DNA of 64,000 nt from Vibrio profundi (GTDB taxonomy: Bacteria; Pseudomonadota; Gammaproteobacteria; Enterobacterales; Vibrionaceae), in assembly GCF_005281835.1 (NCBI RefSeq), contig NZ_RZIS01000005.1, positions 124,001 through 188,000 on the forward strand, in the 5' to 3' direction. The position numbers were made by a program, and so were the translations under genes. The notes under the pieces were generated by a model. It was not told where the DNA came from. It searched no databases and saw only the letters and a list, made by a program, of their open reading frames with translations. Positions 9,165 through 17,850 of this stretch are shown here, piece after piece (positions within the stretch are counted from its first letter, which is position 1; every line of letters begins with the position of its first letter).

Positions 9165-10079
9165 TTATAGAGTAAAATGCGTGGTTGGGCAATTAGCTCG
9201 GTATTGAGACTGCAACTCTGTAAACGGTACGATTCGTGATCGGCCGTTTTCTTTAGCAAAATACAGAGCTCGATCCGCTTGTTTTAGCAGCTCATCTAGT
9301 GGTTGGTGCTGAGTACCACTTTGCGTGAATCCAGCACTAAAAGAAAGCGTTAGGCTTGATTGGCAAGGCGTGCCAATCTCCAGTTTTTGAATTGAATTGA
9401 GCAGTTGGGTAAGTAACTCTGTAAAAACCTCGGAATTTGCATCAGGCTGCAATAAACAGAATTCCTCACCACCCAATCGAGCAAAAATACAAGCGTCAGG
9501 TAGACGGCTTTGAATCTCTTCACTGAATACTCTTAATACATCATCACCAAAACTGTGGCCGTAGTGGTCATTACACCGTTTAAAGTAATCGATGTCCAAA
9601 ATGCTGACAGCCCAATTTCCATTGGGTTGTTTGATGCTTATCTCGTTAAATTGGCTGAAGAGTGAACGGCGGTTAGCGATTCCGGTTAGCTGGTCTAAAT
9701 GCGCGAGTTCATGCATTTTTTGGCTGTATTTTTCTAGGTTGGAAGTTGAACTACGAAGAAGTTGCTGCGTCTTTCTTAGCTGCGTAATGTCTTGTCCATG
9801 AATCACTGCAATGTTCGCTTGCGTAGAGCTTTTCCACTTAAATTCATACAAATAACGGCGGTGGTCTAGTGCGATCTCAAGAACAAAAGTGGAGCTTGAA
9901 GCCTGATGCTTTTCGAAAGATGAAAAGAAATCTTGATAGTGTTTAGATACGTCATAAGGGCTGTAATCCAAACCGAATAATTCATTAAAGCTTTCATTAG
10001 AAAACAATAAGTTATTATCAGCAGATATTACCGCGATAGGTTCAGAGATTAGGTTGAATAGCTCGAAGTCTTTTTCCAT
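9165..10079 (-). CDS. PAS-GGDEF diguanylate cyclase
   Basis: A 304-residue soluble protein with an N-terminal PAS-like sensor (about 1-105), a short coiled linker and a C-terminal GGDEF domain whose active site reads GGEEF (about 203-207), so it should make cyclic di-GMP. An RxxD occurs upstream, but with seven residues before GGEEF instead of the usual five, so the product-inhibition site is probably absent or altered. Start: ATG 10079 fits the PAS domain; an upstream GTG at 10088 is also possible. It follows the truncated haemoglobin gene by 6-14 bases, so the two form an operon and the globin may feed an oxygen or NO signal to the cyclase. Confidence 0.88.
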   Translation of the reverse strand: MEKDFELFNLISEPIAVISADNNLLFSNESFNELFGLDYSPYDVSKHYQDFFSSFEKHQASSSTFVLEIALDHRRYLYEFKWKSSTQANIAVIHGQDITQLRKTQQLLRSSTSNLEKYSQKMHELAHLDQLTGIANRRSLFSQFNEISIKQPNGNWAVSILDIDYFKRCNDHYGHSFGDDVLRVFSEEIQSRLPDACIFARLGGEEFCLLQPDANSEVFTELLTQLLNSIQKLEIGTPCQSSLTLSFSAGFTQSGTQHQPLDELLKQADRALYFAKENGRSRIVPFTELQSQYRANCPTTHFTL

Positions 10080-10093
10080 GATTCTCACGCGAC

Positions 10094-10450
10094 CTAGTCA
10101 AAAATTAACTGCTTTTTACTGGCGATGACATTCATCAAATATTCAATGTCTGTACTTTCCACATTAAATTCGTTCAATACTTCACTTAGGATGCGAACCA
10201 CTTCGTTCCATGCATCTTGGTCAATAGATAGGTGTTGGTGAGCCGCGAGCAACAAATTGTCGTCATAGCAATTTGGGCCACCCATAATAGTGGTGACGAA
10301 ATTCACTTGGTGATCCACTAAGGCGTCAAAGTTGATGCCAGAAAAGTAGGGCGCTAAAATTTTTGATTCTAAGACCTTGTCATGAAAACGTTCAACTATT
10401 TGATGTACGCATGCAAAGCCACCGTATTTAGAATAGAGTGAATTATCCAA
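10094..10450 (-). CDS. Truncated haemoglobin, group 1-like
   Basis: A 118-residue two-over-two globin. It begins SLYSKYGGFACVHQIVERFH and has the MGGP turn before the F helix. The haem-ligating histidine is probably His71 in AAHQHLSI. Truncated globins bind O2 or NO; some detoxify NO, others act as sensors. It is the first gene of a two-gene operon with a PAS-GGDEF cyclase, which favours gas sensing linked to cyclic di-GMP. This link is inferred from gene order. Confidence 0.88.
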   Translation of the reverse strand: MDNSLYSKYGGFACVHQIVERFHDKVLESKILAPYFSGINFDALVDHQVNFVTTIMGGPNCYDDNLLLAAHQHLSIDQDAWNEVVRILSEVLNEFNVESTDIEYLMNVIASKKQLIFD

Positions 10451-10566
10451 ACAGGCTCTCTTTAATCGTATGTTATCAAGTATTTTAACTATAGTGATAA
10501 GTTATCGGTATGGCTATGATTTAATTGTTTTTTTATTGAAGAAGTGATTCTGGTTTAATTTTTTCT

Positions 10567-10619
10567 TCGTGCTGTTAATACATAGGTCGATAACTTAAGT
10601 GCTAGCTAAACAGCACGAA
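10567..10619. repeat. 11-bp perfect inverted repeat with 31-base spacer
   Basis: TTCGTGCTGTT (10567-10577) and AACAGCACGAA (10609-10619) are perfectly complementary. The spacer contains GATAACTTAAGTGCTAGCTAAACA, which closely matches a segment of the inverted repeat at 63589-63649. It lies in a 251-base gene-free stretch (10451-10701) with no other clear signal. Confidence 0.6.
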
Positions 10620-10701
10620 TAACCATTAATACAAGGAGTATTAGGATGGATATTCGCACTTAGTTTGCCTTAAACAAGACAAAATTCGACCGACTTTATT
10701 T

Positions 10702-11325
10702 CTAATATGCATTGGCAGCTTGGTCGACTTGATCAAGCATCTCTGTCATTGCAATCTTGCGATCATTAACTAAGAAGTTGGTATTCAATACCTCTTCAAA
10801 GTGCTTACAGGTATTAATAGCGTCTTTAACTTCTGCTTTCAGAAATGCTTTGATTGCCTCTTGGTGGTGGGAGCTGAATAGATCGCAATTGCCTGTGATC
10901 CCCAAGATTTTCTTAAAATCAGAGCTTTGACGGTTAACTAATTCTTCTACAACCCTGAGTGTAATTCGCACGTATTTTGCTGCTGATTCTTTGTCCAATA
11001 AAATCGACTCATGATGTTTGTCGTAGGCTTCTTCAAGCACACAAGCATCAAACTCACCAGCTAGATACTTCGAAACGGATGTCAGAAAATGGAACTTCTC
11101 TTGGTCGAATTGAAAGGAGGCTTCGAGCAAATACAAGGAGTGGTGTTGATTCGTCCATCCATTAATTGCGACACCGTAATTCACTAAATCCGCGACTGCC
11201 AATCGTAAGTTTTCAAAACAGTTATGATTGAGTAGCTGAACATTACTGTCTAGGATCGAATATTCATGTTCTAAGTTTCTTCTTAGAGACACTGCCCTTA
11301 GGTAATCGTTGAGTTGTTCATTCAT
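10702..11325 (-). CDS. Unidentified all-helical 207-residue protein
   Basis: No family recognised. The sequence reads as almost all alpha-helix, without signal peptide, membrane segment or DNA-binding motif. It is rich in Leu, Glu, His and Asn and has His-rich spots (NQHHSLYL, DKHHESIL, SSHHQEAIK) that could bind a metal. The ATG at 11325 is the only good start. It is isolated, with non-coding sequence on both sides. Codon use looks ordinary for the region. Confidence 0.65.
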   Translation of the reverse strand: MNEQLNDYLRAVSLRRNLEHEYSILDSNVQLLNHNCFENLRLAVADLVNYGVAINGWTNQHHSLYLLEASFQFDQEKFHFLTSVSKYLAGEFDACVLEEAYDKHHESILLDKESAAKYVRITLRVVEELVNRQSSDFKKILGITGNCDLFSSHHQEAIKAFLKAEVKDAINTCKHFEEVLNTNFLVNDRKIAMTEMLDQVDQAANAY

Positions 11326-11486
11326 AGAGTAAGCCTAGCCATTTATTATATATTTTATGAATTGTAGTGCATATTGTGTAATGTGCTTAATATTCGACGA
11401 AAAAGAGATGGGTTTAGGTGAGTAAATCGATAGAACTATCAGTATGCGTCTATAGTGATTAGATACGTTTGTTACTAAATGGTTTT

Positions 11487-12203
11487 ATGATGAAGCTTCT
11501 TTGTTATGCATTGTTTATCTTCTTTTCTACCTTTACCTATAGCCAACAAGTTGTGATTGCTACCCACAATCTCTCACCTTATGGCAGCTTTCCTGTGGGA
11601 TCACCCGTAAAGAAAATAGCCACTGAAGATTTTACTGGTTTTGCGGTAGACAGGGTTCGCTGCGCATTTAAAACGATGGAGGTCGGAGTACAAATATTGG
11701 TCGTTCCTTGGTCTAGAGCGCAAATCATGGCAGAAAGTGATGAGGTTGATGGCTTCTTTGCTGGTTCACAAAATAAGTACCGTGATACTTATGCCAGTAA
11801 AACGGATGTGATTGCAGAGCAAAAATGGCAATGGTACTGGCTAAAGTCGAACCCGCAGAATGTCGAAAATTTTGACTCTATGACTCGCATAGGTGCCTTT
11901 CAAGGTTCAAATATGTCTAAGTGGTTAGAAGACAATGGTTATCCTATCTATAGTCGACCAACTACAACAGAGCAGTTGCTTTTGCAGCTTAAAAACAACC
12001 GGATCGATGTCTTCATAGCCAACAATTTAGTTGCCGCCAAGCTGATTGAAACTCACGGGATGTCAGACATGATTGACTCTGCTTTAGTGAAAGACAAACC
12101 TTTGTATCTTTATCTGACGAAACGTTCGCTTGCAAAAATGCCGCAGCTGTTGCCTGAATTCAATCATGCTTTAAAACGCTGCTACGAATTGGAAAACCAG
12201 TAG
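11487..12203 (+). CDS. Periplasmic solute-binding protein, family 3-like, orphan
   Basis: A 238-residue protein with a signal peptide of about 18 residues (LLCYALFIFFSTFTYS) and a mature part typical of small type II periplasmic amino-acid-like binding proteins: VVIATHNLSPYG near the N-terminus, FAVDRVRCAF, and an acidic recognition stretch around DEVDGFFAG. No permease or ATPase gene adjoins it, so it may be a sensor component or serve a distant transporter. Vibrios carry many such orphans. Start ATG 11487 is chosen because it opens directly into the signal peptide; ATG 11490 and TTG 11469 are alternatives, and no strong ribosome binding site is visible. Confidence 0.78.
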   Translation: MMKLLCYALFIFFSTFTYSQQVVIATHNLSPYGSFPVGSPVKKIATEDFTGFAVDRVRCAFKTMEVGVQILVVPWSRAQIMAESDEVDGFFAGSQNKYRDTYASKTDVIAEQKWQWYWLKSNPQNVENFDSMTRIGAFQGSNMSKWLEDNGYPIYSRPTTTEQLLLQLKNNRIDVFIANNLVAAKLIETHGMSDMIDSALVKDKPLYLYLTKRSLAKMPQLLPEFNHALKRCYELENQ

Positions 12204-12213
12204 TTATTGGATT

Positions 12214-12248
12214 CATCGCCCGCAATCCGAGTAGTATTGTGGGCGATG
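12214..12248. terminator. Bidirectional terminator hairpin
   Basis: CATCGCCCGCAAT (12214-12226) pairs with ATTGTGGGCGATG (12236-12248), with one G-T wobble, between two convergent genes. Confidence 0.8.
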
Positions 12249-12263
12249 TGGACTTGCGCTCTA

Positions 12264-14549
12264 TTAATTTTGGGCTGCAAGTGGTTTCCATATCAGCGTT
12301 TCTTGGCCTTCCATTAATCCCAGAATCGAATGGGGCGCAATAGTCTGGCTGGTGTATTGGTATGGGGTTGCCGAAAAATTAGCGATGATCTTGCTACCAT
12401 CACTGAATTCTGTACGCTGCACTTCTCCCTTAGTATCAAGCCAAGTAAAGCCGACCAACTGCTTATCCCATAGTTGTTGGTGTATCGGTTTGTATCCTAA
12501 TTCATAATGTTTCAGTTCTTTGATTCTTGGGCTATTTGGTGTTTCGGCCTCATCACGACTTAGGTGAACCATAGCCGGTACGTTGTAAAGCATTGCAGTC
12601 AAATCTCGCGCGACTTTTACGTCACTGAACTTAAGGCTATCGGAATGCCAATGGTGACTATTGATGACTTCATCGTGAAAAACGGTTTGATATAAAGGCA
12701 CACGAAACTCTGGCGAAAAGAGTAAGGTTTTGTATGGCTCTTTGACCTGTGCTGATTTAAAGAAAAAGTCTGGTTTGTGGTCTGGATACCAACGACCTAA
12801 GAAATAAGGTGAAGAGGTATCTGATTTCATCTCTTTGTCGCTCCAACCAAAACCTATGGTTTCCAAACCGTGCGCGAAAGCGATACCAGCAGTGGTGAGC
12901 GAGTTTCCATCTTCAGAGCCAAGCACAATACCGTTGCTCGCTGCTGTTTTGTTCATTCGGTGATTAAAGCTAGCCAGCATTTGTGATTCATTACTGCCTA
13001 AATGGTAGTCTTCACGGGCCATTGCCGTTGCGTCAACATCAAGAAACAGGCTATCGAAACCACCGAATTTCACAATGTCTGCAATCCTTTCCTGTACGTA
13101 ATCTTGGTGGCATTCAGGGTTTAGATAAAAGCCATTATTTCGAAACCCTTTTTTCTTGGAGCCATCGGCTTGCTCAATCGCGCAGCTCGTTCTTAGCTCT
13201 TCTGGTAATTGAGCGGTGAGCCAATTGTCATTAACGCCCACTGGGATAGCAGTATTGTATGAATCGTAGGTACCGACTAAGTAACCGGCTTGTTTTGCTT
13301 GCTTTACGGCATCAGGTTGATAGAAAGCGGGCATCCAGTTGTCCAACCCTAACCATAATCTACTAATCCCTGCAGATTGAAGGCTATCAATTAATGGTTT
13401 CGATATAGCCTGCCCCCACAATGAAGAATCGATGAGATAGGAGGAAGCTTGTTGCTCTAGCCAGTTTTTCTTGTTTTGAGCAGCCAGATATTGTGTTTCA
13501 ATCCCGTTGTTGGCTAATGAAGGCGTAGGAGCGGGAAACTTACTATTTAGGGATTGGTTAATCGCATCAACAAGAACCTGTTTATGATACTTAGTTAGCC
13601 AATCTTCACCTTTTATTAAAGAGGCGAGTTCTTTTCGTGCTTGCTTGCTAATCGATAGACCTGAGTGATTGAAATACCAACGGTGTAACCCCCACCAATT
13701 ACGCACGTCTTGAGGGCTAATACCATCAGAACCAAATAGATAGACCTGACTAGCACCTATTAATTTGGTGATATTCGGGTTGTGCTTCAACTTGGTCGTT
13801 AAAGGTGTCGCATAGCCATTATCGATTCGCCATTGGCGATACTGTTTTGCGCCATCAAGCATATCTTTCCCTAAGCTGATAGAGACTGAAAAGGGTTGTC
13901 TAGCATTTAACTGAGTGAACTGATGTGAGGCGAACATGTCTAGTTTGGAGTTAGATTCAGTGTAGCGCAGCGAATTGTTTGTTGGAGTAAGGAGTTGCCA
14001 ACTAACAAACTTTTGGCCTTGTTTTGCGGTCCAGAAAGGCATTTTTAGATCTTGCGTTGTGTTGCTGTTATTACGACTTTCGATTAGGTAATCAATCCAT
14101 TGAGGATGATCGGTAGGTACACGCATTCCTTCACTATACGGTAGATAAAGCTCTTGCGTGTTCTGCTCTTGCAGATTAAACCATGTCAGCGTCTTAGGTT
14201 GTGAACGGCTAACGCTACTTGGCTGAAGCAGGGTGAAATCTAGGACAAGAGCCCTGTCAAATGTTGCTTTAACTTGAATATTACTTGGTGTTAAGCGCCA
14301 AGTGATAGTGGATGGGGAGACGCGTTTAACATGACTTGTATGTTGAAGCTGGCCATCTACTTTTAAGGCGGCTTGATTGAACTCCATTTCATTCCAATGC
14401 ATGTTAAGCGTTGAAAGGTCGATTTTTAGTTGGTGGTTATCATTGTTGCTTAATGAAACGGTTTCGGCACTTGCGGGGGAAGCTGCGATCGCGAGCGTTC
14501 CCAGTAAGGTAGACAGAGGTATTAAGGTTGATATTGGTCGAGCGGACAT
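12264..14549 (-). CDS. Secreted glycoside hydrolase, GH101/GH129-related
   Basis: A 761-residue exported protein: signal peptide 1-28 ending ASPASA, an N-terminal beta-rich region of about 250 residues, then a TIM-barrel-like catalytic region with FDSLFLDVDATAMA and LGSEDGNSLTTAG as likely active-site strands, and a beta C-terminal end. This layout and these motifs fit the Pfam group of GH129/GH101-related hydrolases, whose known members release alpha-linked GalNAc or galactosyl-GalNAc from mucin-type glycans; the real substrate here is unknown. It follows vxrC with an 85-base gap on the same strand, so it is probably in the vxrABC operon and controlled by the envelope-stress regulator. Predicted location: periplasm or outside. 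Confidence 0.7.
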   Translation of the reverse strand: MSARPISTLIPLSTLLGTLAIAASPASAETVSLSNNDNHQLKIDLSTLNMHWNEMEFNQAALKVDGQLQHTSHVKRVSPSTITWRLTPSNIQVKATFDRALVLDFTLLQPSSVSRSQPKTLTWFNLQEQNTQELYLPYSEGMRVPTDHPQWIDYLIESRNNSNTTQDLKMPFWTAKQGQKFVSWQLLTPTNNSLRYTESNSKLDMFASHQFTQLNARQPFSVSISLGKDMLDGAKQYRQWRIDNGYATPLTTKLKHNPNITKLIGASQVYLFGSDGISPQDVRNWWGLHRWYFNHSGLSISKQARKELASLIKGEDWLTKYHKQVLVDAINQSLNSKFPAPTPSLANNGIETQYLAAQNKKNWLEQQASSYLIDSSLWGQAISKPLIDSLQSAGISRLWLGLDNWMPAFYQPDAVKQAKQAGYLVGTYDSYNTAIPVGVNDNWLTAQLPEELRTSCAIEQADGSKKKGFRNNGFYLNPECHQDYVQERIADIVKFGGFDSLFLDVDATAMAREDYHLGSNESQMLASFNHRMNKTAASNGIVLGSEDGNSLTTAGIAFAHGLETIGFGWSDKEMKSDTSSPYFLGRWYPDHKPDFFFKSAQVKEPYKTLLFSPEFRVPLYQTVFHDEVINSHHWHSDSLKFSDVKVARDLTAMLYNVPAMVHLSRDEAETPNSPRIKELKHYELGYKPIHQQLWDKQLVGFTWLDTKGEVQRTEFSDGSKIIANFSATPYQYTSQTIAPHSILGLMEGQETLIWKPLAAQN

Positions 14550-14634
14550 TGTACTTTCCTGATTTTTAACAATGTCCTAATTACAACTTTAAAGCTAACT
14601 GGGTTTGTCACCTATATGTCTCTATCGCTGTGGT

Positions 14635-15471
14635 TTATTTATTGGGGGAGAAGGGAATGGAGACCCGATGAATGTATTCCACTCGAATTTTTGCTTGATA
14701 CTCAAAAATAGCGACGGAAGCGCTCAAAAACTCTGCATTTTTCGGTGGATTTAAAGTGCCTAAATGGATTGAATTACCGTTAGACGCGATCGCTTGTTTA
14801 GCTCCAATTTGTTGGTAGTCGCTATCAAACCATTGCAGACTGTAGTTTGGGAAACCACAAGTTTCAGTTAAATCTGGTAAGTCGGATTTCAGTTCGTTTA
14901 TCGTAGTGCTTTTTCGTTGTAACCAACTTTTACTATTGTAATCCGACACCAAGATTGGCCATTCATTATCACCGATTTTTAAGGTGTAGAAGCCTGATTC
15001 AGGCTTAGAAAGTAACTCACTTAATTCCCATTCTTGGTAGGCTTTCCCTTCGCTTAATTTTCCCGTGAGCAAGACTTTATTATTCGGTGATAGAAGCGTC
15101 ACGACACCTTGCAATTGACGTCGTTCAGTTGATAGCTTGAGTTGATAGCCACTATTTGAGAGACCAGTTCGGCTAATGATAGATAGCGTGAAAGGCGCTA
15201 AGCCTGTATCGGAGCCAATATCTAGGGCTTGTCCGCAGTCTAATGCCGACAATATTTCACTCTTAAGTGGTTGCCAATGCTGTGCAGAGATTGGTTGCTC
15301 ACGCAAAGCCAGTTCTAGCTCTTGCCACGCCTGTTGAGGTTGTTCATTTATTAGAGCAGCTAGTGTTGCTTGTAAAGCTGTTTGAGGGAACCACGTTGAG
15401 CTAGTTGACGAATCAAGAGCCTGAACACTAAAGGACGTACTCGCGGCCAAAAGTATGAGTAGAGCGCGCAT
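14635..15471 (-). CDS. vxrC: VxrC-like periplasmic protein (DUF2861)
   Basis: A 278-residue exported protein with signal peptide 1-18 (ending FSVQA). The mature part looks like DUF2861, the family of V. cholerae VxrC, an accessory of the VxrAB two-component system of unknown biochemical role. Its ATG shares one base with the stop of the response regulator (TAATG), indicating translational coupling. Two cysteines (ALDCGQ, TETCGF) may form a periplasmic disulfide. I assign the name from operon position and family appearance, not from a search. Confidence 0.78.
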   Translation of the reverse strand: MRALLILLAASTSFSVQALDSSTSSTWFPQTALQATLAALINEQPQQAWQELELALREQPISAQHWQPLKSEILSALDCGQALDIGSDTGLAPFTLSIISRTGLSNSGYQLKLSTERRQLQGVVTLLSPNNKVLLTGKLSEGKAYQEWELSELLSKPESGFYTLKIGDNEWPILVSDYNSKSWLQRKSTTINELKSDLPDLTETCGFPNYSLQWFDSDYQQIGAKQAIASNGNSIHLGTLNPPKNAEFLSASVAIFEYQAKIRVEYIHRVSIPFSPNK

Positions 15472-16118
15472 TAGTTATCCTCCAGAAGTCGATAGCCAAT
15501 ACCGCGGTGGGTTTCGATATTCAGGCAAGGTAATGCCTGTCGAAGCCTTAAGATATGGTTGTCTACGGTTCGGGTGGTTGGGAAAGCTTGGTAGCCCCAA
15601 ATTTTATTGAGTAGCTCTTCGCGATGAAACACACGCCCTTGGTTTTGTATAAGGAGTAGCAGTAATTGAAACTCTTTGGGCTTCAAGGTTATGGCTTGGT
15701 CTTCGCTTTCAATAGTACGTTTAGACACGTCAATAGTGACAGATTTGTATTCAAGGCGATTGGAGCCAAGCGGTCTTAAGTGAGTAATGATGCGCGCAAG
15801 TAGCTCTTCTTGAGCGAACGGTTTTGTCATGTAGTCTTTTGCACCACACATCAAGCCTTCAACGCGCTGCTCGATATCGACTTTCGCGGTTAGAACAATC
15901 ACAGGAATTGCTTTAAGTAATAGCCAATCTGGTAAAAATGTCAGGCTATCGTGCTCTTGAAGTTGGCGATCAAGCACTGCGAGGTCAGCGTTAAACCAAT
16001 TCTTTTCAACCTCGTCGACTTTAGTGACCCAGTGGCATTTGTATCCACTTTCGGTTAGAAAGTTGTGTAGCCCTTGCCCAACGAGTTGGTCGTCTTCAAT
16101 GATTAAGATCGAGTTCAA
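15471..16118 (-). CDS. vxrB: OmpR-type response regulator VxrB/WigR
   Basis: A 215-residue response regulator: receiver domain with acidic pocket EDD (8-10), phospho-acceptor Asp50 in AVLDRQL, conserved Thr in VLTAK and Lys in YMTKPF, then an OmpR-type winged helix (about 125-212). In V. cholerae VxrB/WigR controls cell-wall synthesis, type VI secretion and biofilm genes in response to wall damage. The start is TTG 16118, which overlaps the TGA stop of the kinase as TTGA and has GGAG at the right distance; a TTG at 16142 lacks a good site. The overlap implies tight coupling with the kinase. Confidence 0.88.
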   Translation of the reverse strand: MNSILIIEDDQLVGQGLHNFLTESGYKCHWVTKVDEVEKNWFNADLAVLDRQLQEHDSLTFLPDWLLLKAIPVIVLTAKVDIEQRVEGLMCGAKDYMTKPFAQEELLARIITHLRPLGSNRLEYKSVTIDVSKRTIESEDQAITLKPKEFQLLLLLIQNQGRVFHREELLNKIWGYQAFPTTRTVDNHILRLRQALPCLNIETHRGIGYRLLEDN

Positions 16119-17509
16119 AGTGGTAGCTCCAGAGTTAAGCAAGTAGGGCGCTTTTGTATTTTTAATTTGCCACCAAGCTGGTGCATTAAATGTCTAACGA
16201 TGTTTAATCCTATCCCCATATTATCGTGGTTAGGTGATGTCTTATCTTGTCTCCACCTTTGAATCAACGTCGGAAAGTGCCCATCGTCGTAAACTCGGAT
16301 GATTAGAGCTTTCTTGGTGGTGACTTTGATATGAATGGGCTCAGCTCCGTGTCGTTTGGCGTTGATGATTAAATTGTTCACGCAAATAGACAACCAGTAG
16401 TAAGGCAGTTTTAGCTCTTGGTTTTGGTCTAATTCGAAACTTACATCATGTGGGGTGCAAATATGATCGAGCCAATCTTCTAGTTTTGCAGATTGGTATT
16501 GACGTCGTTGATCATTGTTCAAATATCCTTTGCTTGCCTCTGTGAGTCGAGTGAGACGCTGGTAGTCTTCTAGGAGTCGCCACATAGCGAGCTTTGAGTT
16601 TTCATTTAAGTGGTCAAACTCTGCTTTAAACTGTTCTACGGTTAAGCCAAGGCTAGCAATAGGCGTTCGAAGTTCATGAGTTAATAGCTGTAATACAAAG
16701 CGTTTAGATTGGCTTTGCTGGCGTTTTTGATATAGAGCTCTTGTGAACAAAAACAAGAGTGTCGTCGACAGTATTATGAGTGCGATGAATGCGATTTCTG
16801 TCCGTCTTGTTTGTTGTGCGATGCATAGGTTGCTGTAGCGAAAATCACATTGTTCGGCGTTTAGGTCGATTTCTAACTGCTTTGCAAGAGGCTGCCAAAT
16901 GCCGTTAGAGACCCTTTTCCAACCCTGTTCACCGTTTAGCCATAAAGCGTCGGATGTTAACCAAGCTCGGTAGCCAGAAATCAAAGCGTCACGGCCAGTA
17001 TTCGAAAGCTGACTAAATACATCAGATAAAGGGTGCTGGGAATGTCCTGCAGTGAGCCGGGCCAGAACTTCAGGTGAAACGTTAACCAGCTCGGATTGTT
17101 TGACGTAGCTTTCTGACAGATACCGTTCTACAAAGCTGCCACCAGCAGGATGGCGGTTGTCTTTGTTTAAAAACCACGAATCATTGATAGGTTGTTGCCG
17201 ACACAGCTTGAGCTCGAACTCTATCGCATCTTTTAAATGGGCAATCGGCTCGCTAGGGAGAGCACATGCAATACGCACTTGATGCAACTGCTTGATGTCT
17301 TGCCAACTATAGCGCTCAAAACCTGGGAATTGCACATTAGATTGGATGAGCTCAGTAGGGTACTTGGATAACTCTTGCTGCGATAAAATGAGTGGAACGG
17401 CTTCCCAACTTTGTTGGTAGAGTTGCTGCCATTGGTCTTGCACTTGGGCTGCATATAAGTGCCAAGAGGTAACGCTTAACAGTAAAAAAATGAAGCGACG
17501 GAAATACAT
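16115..17509 (-). CDS. vxrA: Sensor histidine kinase VxrA/WigK
   Basis: A 464-residue membrane histidine kinase. Signal or first membrane segment 1-20, a periplasmic sensor domain of about 215 residues with several cysteines (DUF3404-like, the VxrA/WigK type), a membrane segment at 237-259, the phospho-acceptor His278 in LLTHELRTP, and a C-terminal ATPase domain with INNLIINAKRHG-type N box and GIGLNIV G box. In V. cholerae this kinase responds to cell-wall damage such as beta-lactam treatment. First gene of the vxrABC operon; a candidate direct-repeat regulator site lies about 60-80 bases upstream. Confidence 0.88.
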   Translation of the reverse strand: MYFRRFIFLLLSVTSWHLYAAQVQDQWQQLYQQSWEAVPLILSQQELSKYPTELIQSNVQFPGFERYSWQDIKQLHQVRIACALPSEPIAHLKDAIEFELKLCRQQPINDSWFLNKDNRHPAGGSFVERYLSESYVKQSELVNVSPEVLARLTAGHSQHPLSDVFSQLSNTGRDALISGYRAWLTSDALWLNGEQGWKRVSNGIWQPLAKQLEIDLNAEQCDFRYSNLCIAQQTRRTEIAFIALIILSTTLLFLFTRALYQKRQQSQSKRFVLQLLTHELRTPIASLGLTVEQFKAEFDHLNENSKLAMWRLLEDYQRLTRLTEASKGYLNNDQRRQYQSAKLEDWLDHICTPHDVSFELDQNQELKLPYYWLSICVNNLIINAKRHGAEPIHIKVTTKKALIIRVYDDGHFPTLIQRWRQDKTSPNHDNMGIGLNIVRHLMHQLGGKLKIQKRPTCLTLELPL

Positions 17510-17850
17510 ATAATGTGTCAGATAGAAATACGCGAGTTACTTTGAATAGTAGCGAGTTTTTCCTAAGGTTTGTAACCTATCTGTCAACAATGTTATTTGG
17601 TAGTAGGAAATAGTGGCGGGTAGCGATGTTACTCCAACGCTATGAAATCGAATGGAAAGAGAAATTGCGGTCGGAAAGGCATGAAGCCGACGTACGAATG
17701 TCGGCTGTTAAACAACACTGTATAGTGATACAAGCTTGGTGAAAAAAACGAACAGAACCAGTTAAGAGTGAGGGCTATAAGTCAGTTGCACGTGGTCCGT
17801 ATTCGCTTTTTTTGTACCCATGTGTTTTTTATTACCTTGGGTTGCAGTGA
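17510..17850. promoter_or_regulatory. vxrA promoter region with candidate VxrB direct repeat
   Basis: A gene-free 341 bases between the vxrA start and the end of an acetyltransferase gene. TGTAAC (17571-17576) and TGTCAA (17582-17587) are a near-direct repeat with an 11-base phase, the arrangement used by OmpR-family regulators, and lie 62-78 bases upstream of vxrA. An autoregulatory site is an inference. Nothing else is recognisable in the rest of the gap. Confidence 0.4.

Noticed and set aside
10646..10663. Five-codon frame with a good ribosome binding site (leader peptide)
   Set aside because: Too short, no downstream gene on this strand within range to attenuate, and no conserved codon run.
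10702..11325. FCD-type ligand-binding domain without DNA-binding part
   Set aside because: Some His/Glu spacing is similar, but the metal ligand pattern does not fit and there is no winged helix.
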